Origin: Sulfurimonas sp.
GTDB lineage: Bacteria > Campylobacterota > Campylobacteria > Campylobacterales > Sulfurimonadaceae
DNA length: 7,309 nt
Reading direction: 5' to 3'
Assembly: GCA_027063215.1 (NCBI GenBank)
Contig: JAMOSE010000151.1
Coordinates: 1-7,309, forward strand
Part shown: piece by piece, positions 5,844 to 7,309 of the stretch
Layout of the letters: every line of letters starts with the position of its first letter
How positions within the stretch are numbered: position 1 is the stretch's first letter
Position numbers and translations under genes: made by a program
Notes under the pieces: generated by a model
Told to the model about the DNA's origin: nothing
The model's input: only the letters and a program-made list of their open reading frames with translations
The model's database searches: none

Positions 5844-6986
5844 TTATTTTCTAACATCTAAAAAGAGTTCATCTTTTTGTATCTCTTGCGTTTCACTTAA
5901 GATAACTGCCCGCTCGACAACAGAGATAAGCTCACGAATATTTCCCGGCCAGTTATAGTCTAGCAGTTCACTTTGTGCCTCTTTAGAAAAGCTTTTTTCA
6001 TCAAAAGCATATTTGCTACAGTTCTCTTTGCAAATTGCTTTGGCAATTTGGAGTATCTCATCTCGTCTTTTTCGTAGTGGTGGAATATGAAGCGGAATAG
6101 TATTGAGTCTGTAATAGAGATCTTCTCGAAATTCACCTTTTTCTATCTTGTCGTGTAAATTTGCGTTGGTTGCAGAGATAACACGAATGTCTATTTTAAC
6201 AGCTTTGCTTGATCCCAATCGACGAATCTCTTTTTCCTGTAATGCTCTGAGAAGTTTTGCTTGAACTCCATACGGCATTTCTGCTATTTCATCTAAAAAG
6301 AGAGTCCCTCCATTTGCTAGTTCAAACTGTCCTGCTTTTGCTTCTGTTGCATCCGTAAAGGCACCTTTTTCAAAACCAAAGAGTTCACTCTCTATTAGAT
6401 TATCCGGTAGGGCTGCCATATTAATAGCGATAAAAGGCTTTTTAGAACGAGGTGAGTTTTTGTGAATATAAGAAGCAAAGACTTCTTTGCCTACACCACT
6501 CTCGCCTAAAAGTAAAATACTTGCATCTGTTTTTGCTGCTTTATCTGCAATAGAGAGAACTTTTTGCAGTGCTTCTGATGTTCCTAAAAAGTCATTTTTG
6601 TGCTTTTTCTTTGTAGACTTGACACTTTTTTTAAGCTTTTGCACAGTTGCTTCTCTCTGTATTGCAGCTACCAAGGTGTCTATATCAAAAGGTTTAAGCA
6701 GAAAATCTTTGACTCCAAGTTGTATGGACTCTATGGCTCGAGAGAGTGTTGCATTACCTGTCATAATAATGACTTCAAAACGACCGTTTAGCTCTTTTAC
6801 AAATTCTATCCCATCCATTTTGGGCATATTGATATCTGTGATCACAAGGTCAAAACTTTCATCTAGTTTTTTTAATGCATCTACAGCATTTTTAAAGGTT
6901 ACGACCTCAAACTCTTTATAACTACCCATAGCAATTTCAAGAGATTTACGCATGTTGATATCATCTTCTACTATGGCAATTTTCAC
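5844..6986 (-). CDS. flgR: Sigma-54-dependent response regulator without DNA-binding domain, FlgR-like
   Basis: This 380-residue NtrC-family activator starts with a receiver domain (1 to about 115): acidic E7-D8-D9, phosphoacceptor D51 in ITDINMP, T76 and K98. A lysine-rich linker (about 117-130) leads to the AAA+ domain. That domain has Walker A GESGVGKE (161-168), the sigma-54 contact loop GAFTDA (208-213, a GAFTGA variant), Walker B GGTLFLDE (226-233), arginines in FREDLYYRL (286-294) and sensor II WPGNIREL (346-353). Only 27 residues follow, so no Fis-type helix-turn-helix exists. This layout and length match H. pylori FlgR, which activates RpoN-dependent flagellar genes from solution after phosphorylation by FlgS. 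FlgR is inferred from that resemblance; no flagellar gene or flgS is in the window. The GTG start has AGGA 6 nt upstream. Confidence 0.9.
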   Translation of the reverse strand: MKIAIVEDDINMRKSLEIAMGSYKEFEVVTFKNAVDALKKLDESFDLVITDINMPKMDGIEFVKELNGRFEVIIMTGNATLSRAIESIQLGVKDFLLKPFDIDTLVAAIQREATVQKLKKSVKSTKKKHKNDFLGTSEALQKVLSIADKAAKTDASILLLGESGVGKEVFASYIHKNSPRSKKPFIAINMAALPDNLIESELFGFEKGAFTDATEAKAGQFELANGGTLFLDEIAEMPYGVQAKLLRALQEKEIRRLGSSKAVKIDIRVISATNANLHDKIEKGEFREDLYYRLNTIPLHIPPLRKRRDEILQIAKAICKENCSKYAFDEKSFSKEAQSELLDYNWPGNIRELISVVERAVILSETQEIQKDELFLDVRK

Positions 6987-6992
6987 AAAAAG

Positions 6993-6996
6993 TCCT
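6993..6996 (-). promoter_or_regulatory. Ribosome binding site for the GTG start of flgR
   Basis: AGGA on the minus strand lies 6 nt before the GTG at 6984-6986. The GTG is needed because the receiver domain's first strand (KIAIVEDD) begins at residue 2, and no ATG is available close upstream in frame. Confidence 0.65.
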
Positions 6997-7006
6997 ATTT
7001 ATACGC

Positions 7007-7309
7007 TTATTTTAAAGGTGCAATTTTAACAAAATTTTCATTAAAATCGACTTTGAAGCAGGTTGTTTTGAGTGTGATGATGGTAAAAGAGGTATTTATA
7101 TTGTTCAAGCATTGATCATGATTTGTAATATTAAGACCAATTTTAAAGAGATATTGAAAGAAAATATCTTCATTTTTTAAAAGTATGTCTTTTAAAGTAT
7201 TTGATTTTTCTTTGTTCAGGATAAGCGCTTTTGTATGTGTAGTTCCTGTACACTTTTTCATAGCTTTTGAAATTAAAAAAACCTTATTGTAAATTATGCT
7301 GTTTTTAAC
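7007..7309 (-). CDS. Uncharacterised protein, C-terminal part, probably running off the window edge
   Basis: I do not recognise this gene. The frame ends 20 nt before flgR and contains an ATG at 7261 that would give 84 residues. That ATG has no Shine-Dalgarno sequence, and the 16 codons before it, up to base 7309, contain no stop. The real start may therefore lie outside the window, with the ATG as an internal methionine. From the ATG the protein is rich in lysine and asparagine, has cysteines at 4, 51 and 68, and lacks a signal peptide or a clear membrane segment. The end alternates polar and hydrophobic residues like beta strands (SFTIITLKTTCFKVDF). Orientation and spacing suggest it is cotranscribed with flgR. 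A chance open frame in AT-rich DNA is the alternative. Confidence 0.55.
   Translation of the reverse strand, partial: VKNSIIYNKVFLISKAMKKCTGTTHTKALILNKEKSNTLKDILLKNEDIFFQYLFKIGLNITNHDQCLNNINTSFTIITLKTTCFKVDFNENFVKIAPLK

Noticed and set aside
6487..6921. Plus-strand open frame of 144 residues opposite flgR
   Set aside because: It is serine/phenylalanine-rich shadow translation of the receiver and AAA+ coding sequence, with no family resemblance.
7262..7309. Possible -10 box TACAAT (7286-7291, minus strand) for the flgR operon
   Set aside because: The matching -35 would fall at the window edge, and the same bases may be coding because the reading frame is open through them.
1..7309. CRISPR arrays, insertion sequences, phage, defence or toxin-antitoxin genes
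   Set aside because: No repeated spacer pattern, transposase, terminal inverted repeats or relevant protein motifs were seen on either strand.

Overview
The window looks like an ordinary chromosomal segment of an AT-rich, motile bacterium of the Campylobacterota (Epsilonproteobacteria). A Sulfurimonas- or Sulfurovum-type relative is my best guess. The clues are an 86-residue GroES with a shortened roof region, a FlgR-type response regulator that ends without a DNA-binding domain, and a COG0731 radical SAM protein behind hemE. The genus is inferred from protein character and was not checked by a database search.

Layout. Positions 11-87 hold a CAT-anticodon tRNA on the minus strand, with its own -10 box. 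A divergent regulatory gap (88-315) carries an excellent sigma-70 promoter and a 6+6 inverted repeat for the plus-strand groES-groEL operon (316-2269). That operon ends in a strong rho-independent terminator at 2283-2326. Everything to the right is on the minus strand and reads toward groEL: the 3' part of an unrecognised gene (7007 to the window edge), flgR (5844-6986), asd (4803-5828), a yqhA/UPF0114 membrane protein (4283-4801), hemE (3239-4273) and a radical SAM gene (2311-3288). The gaps between these genes are 20, 15, 1 and 9 nt, followed by a 50-nt overlap, so they probably form one transcript. That transcript converges on groESL, and the groEL terminator lies over the stop codon and last residues of the radical SAM gene.

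How the genes work together. GroES and GroEL form the essential folding chamber. The minus-strand cluster mixes unrelated jobs: a sigma-54 activator (flagellar, if it is FlgR), the Asd step of lysine/threonine/methionine/diaminopimelate synthesis, the HemE step of tetrapyrrole synthesis, and two poorly understood proteins. Such mixed operons are common in this phylum, so no shared pathway should be assumed.

Start codons. asd begins with TTG and flgR with GTG, each with a well-placed Shine-Dalgarno sequence. The radical SAM start is uncertain because its longest frame runs 50 nt into hemE. The frame at the right edge has no stop up to base 7309, so that gene may continue beyond the window.

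No CRISPR array, insertion sequence, phage gene, defence gene or toxin-antitoxin pair is visible. I found no convincing undescribed system. The points most worth a second look are the DNA-binding-domain-less activator heading a housekeeping operon, the palindrome at the groESL promoter, and the orphan radical SAM protein.
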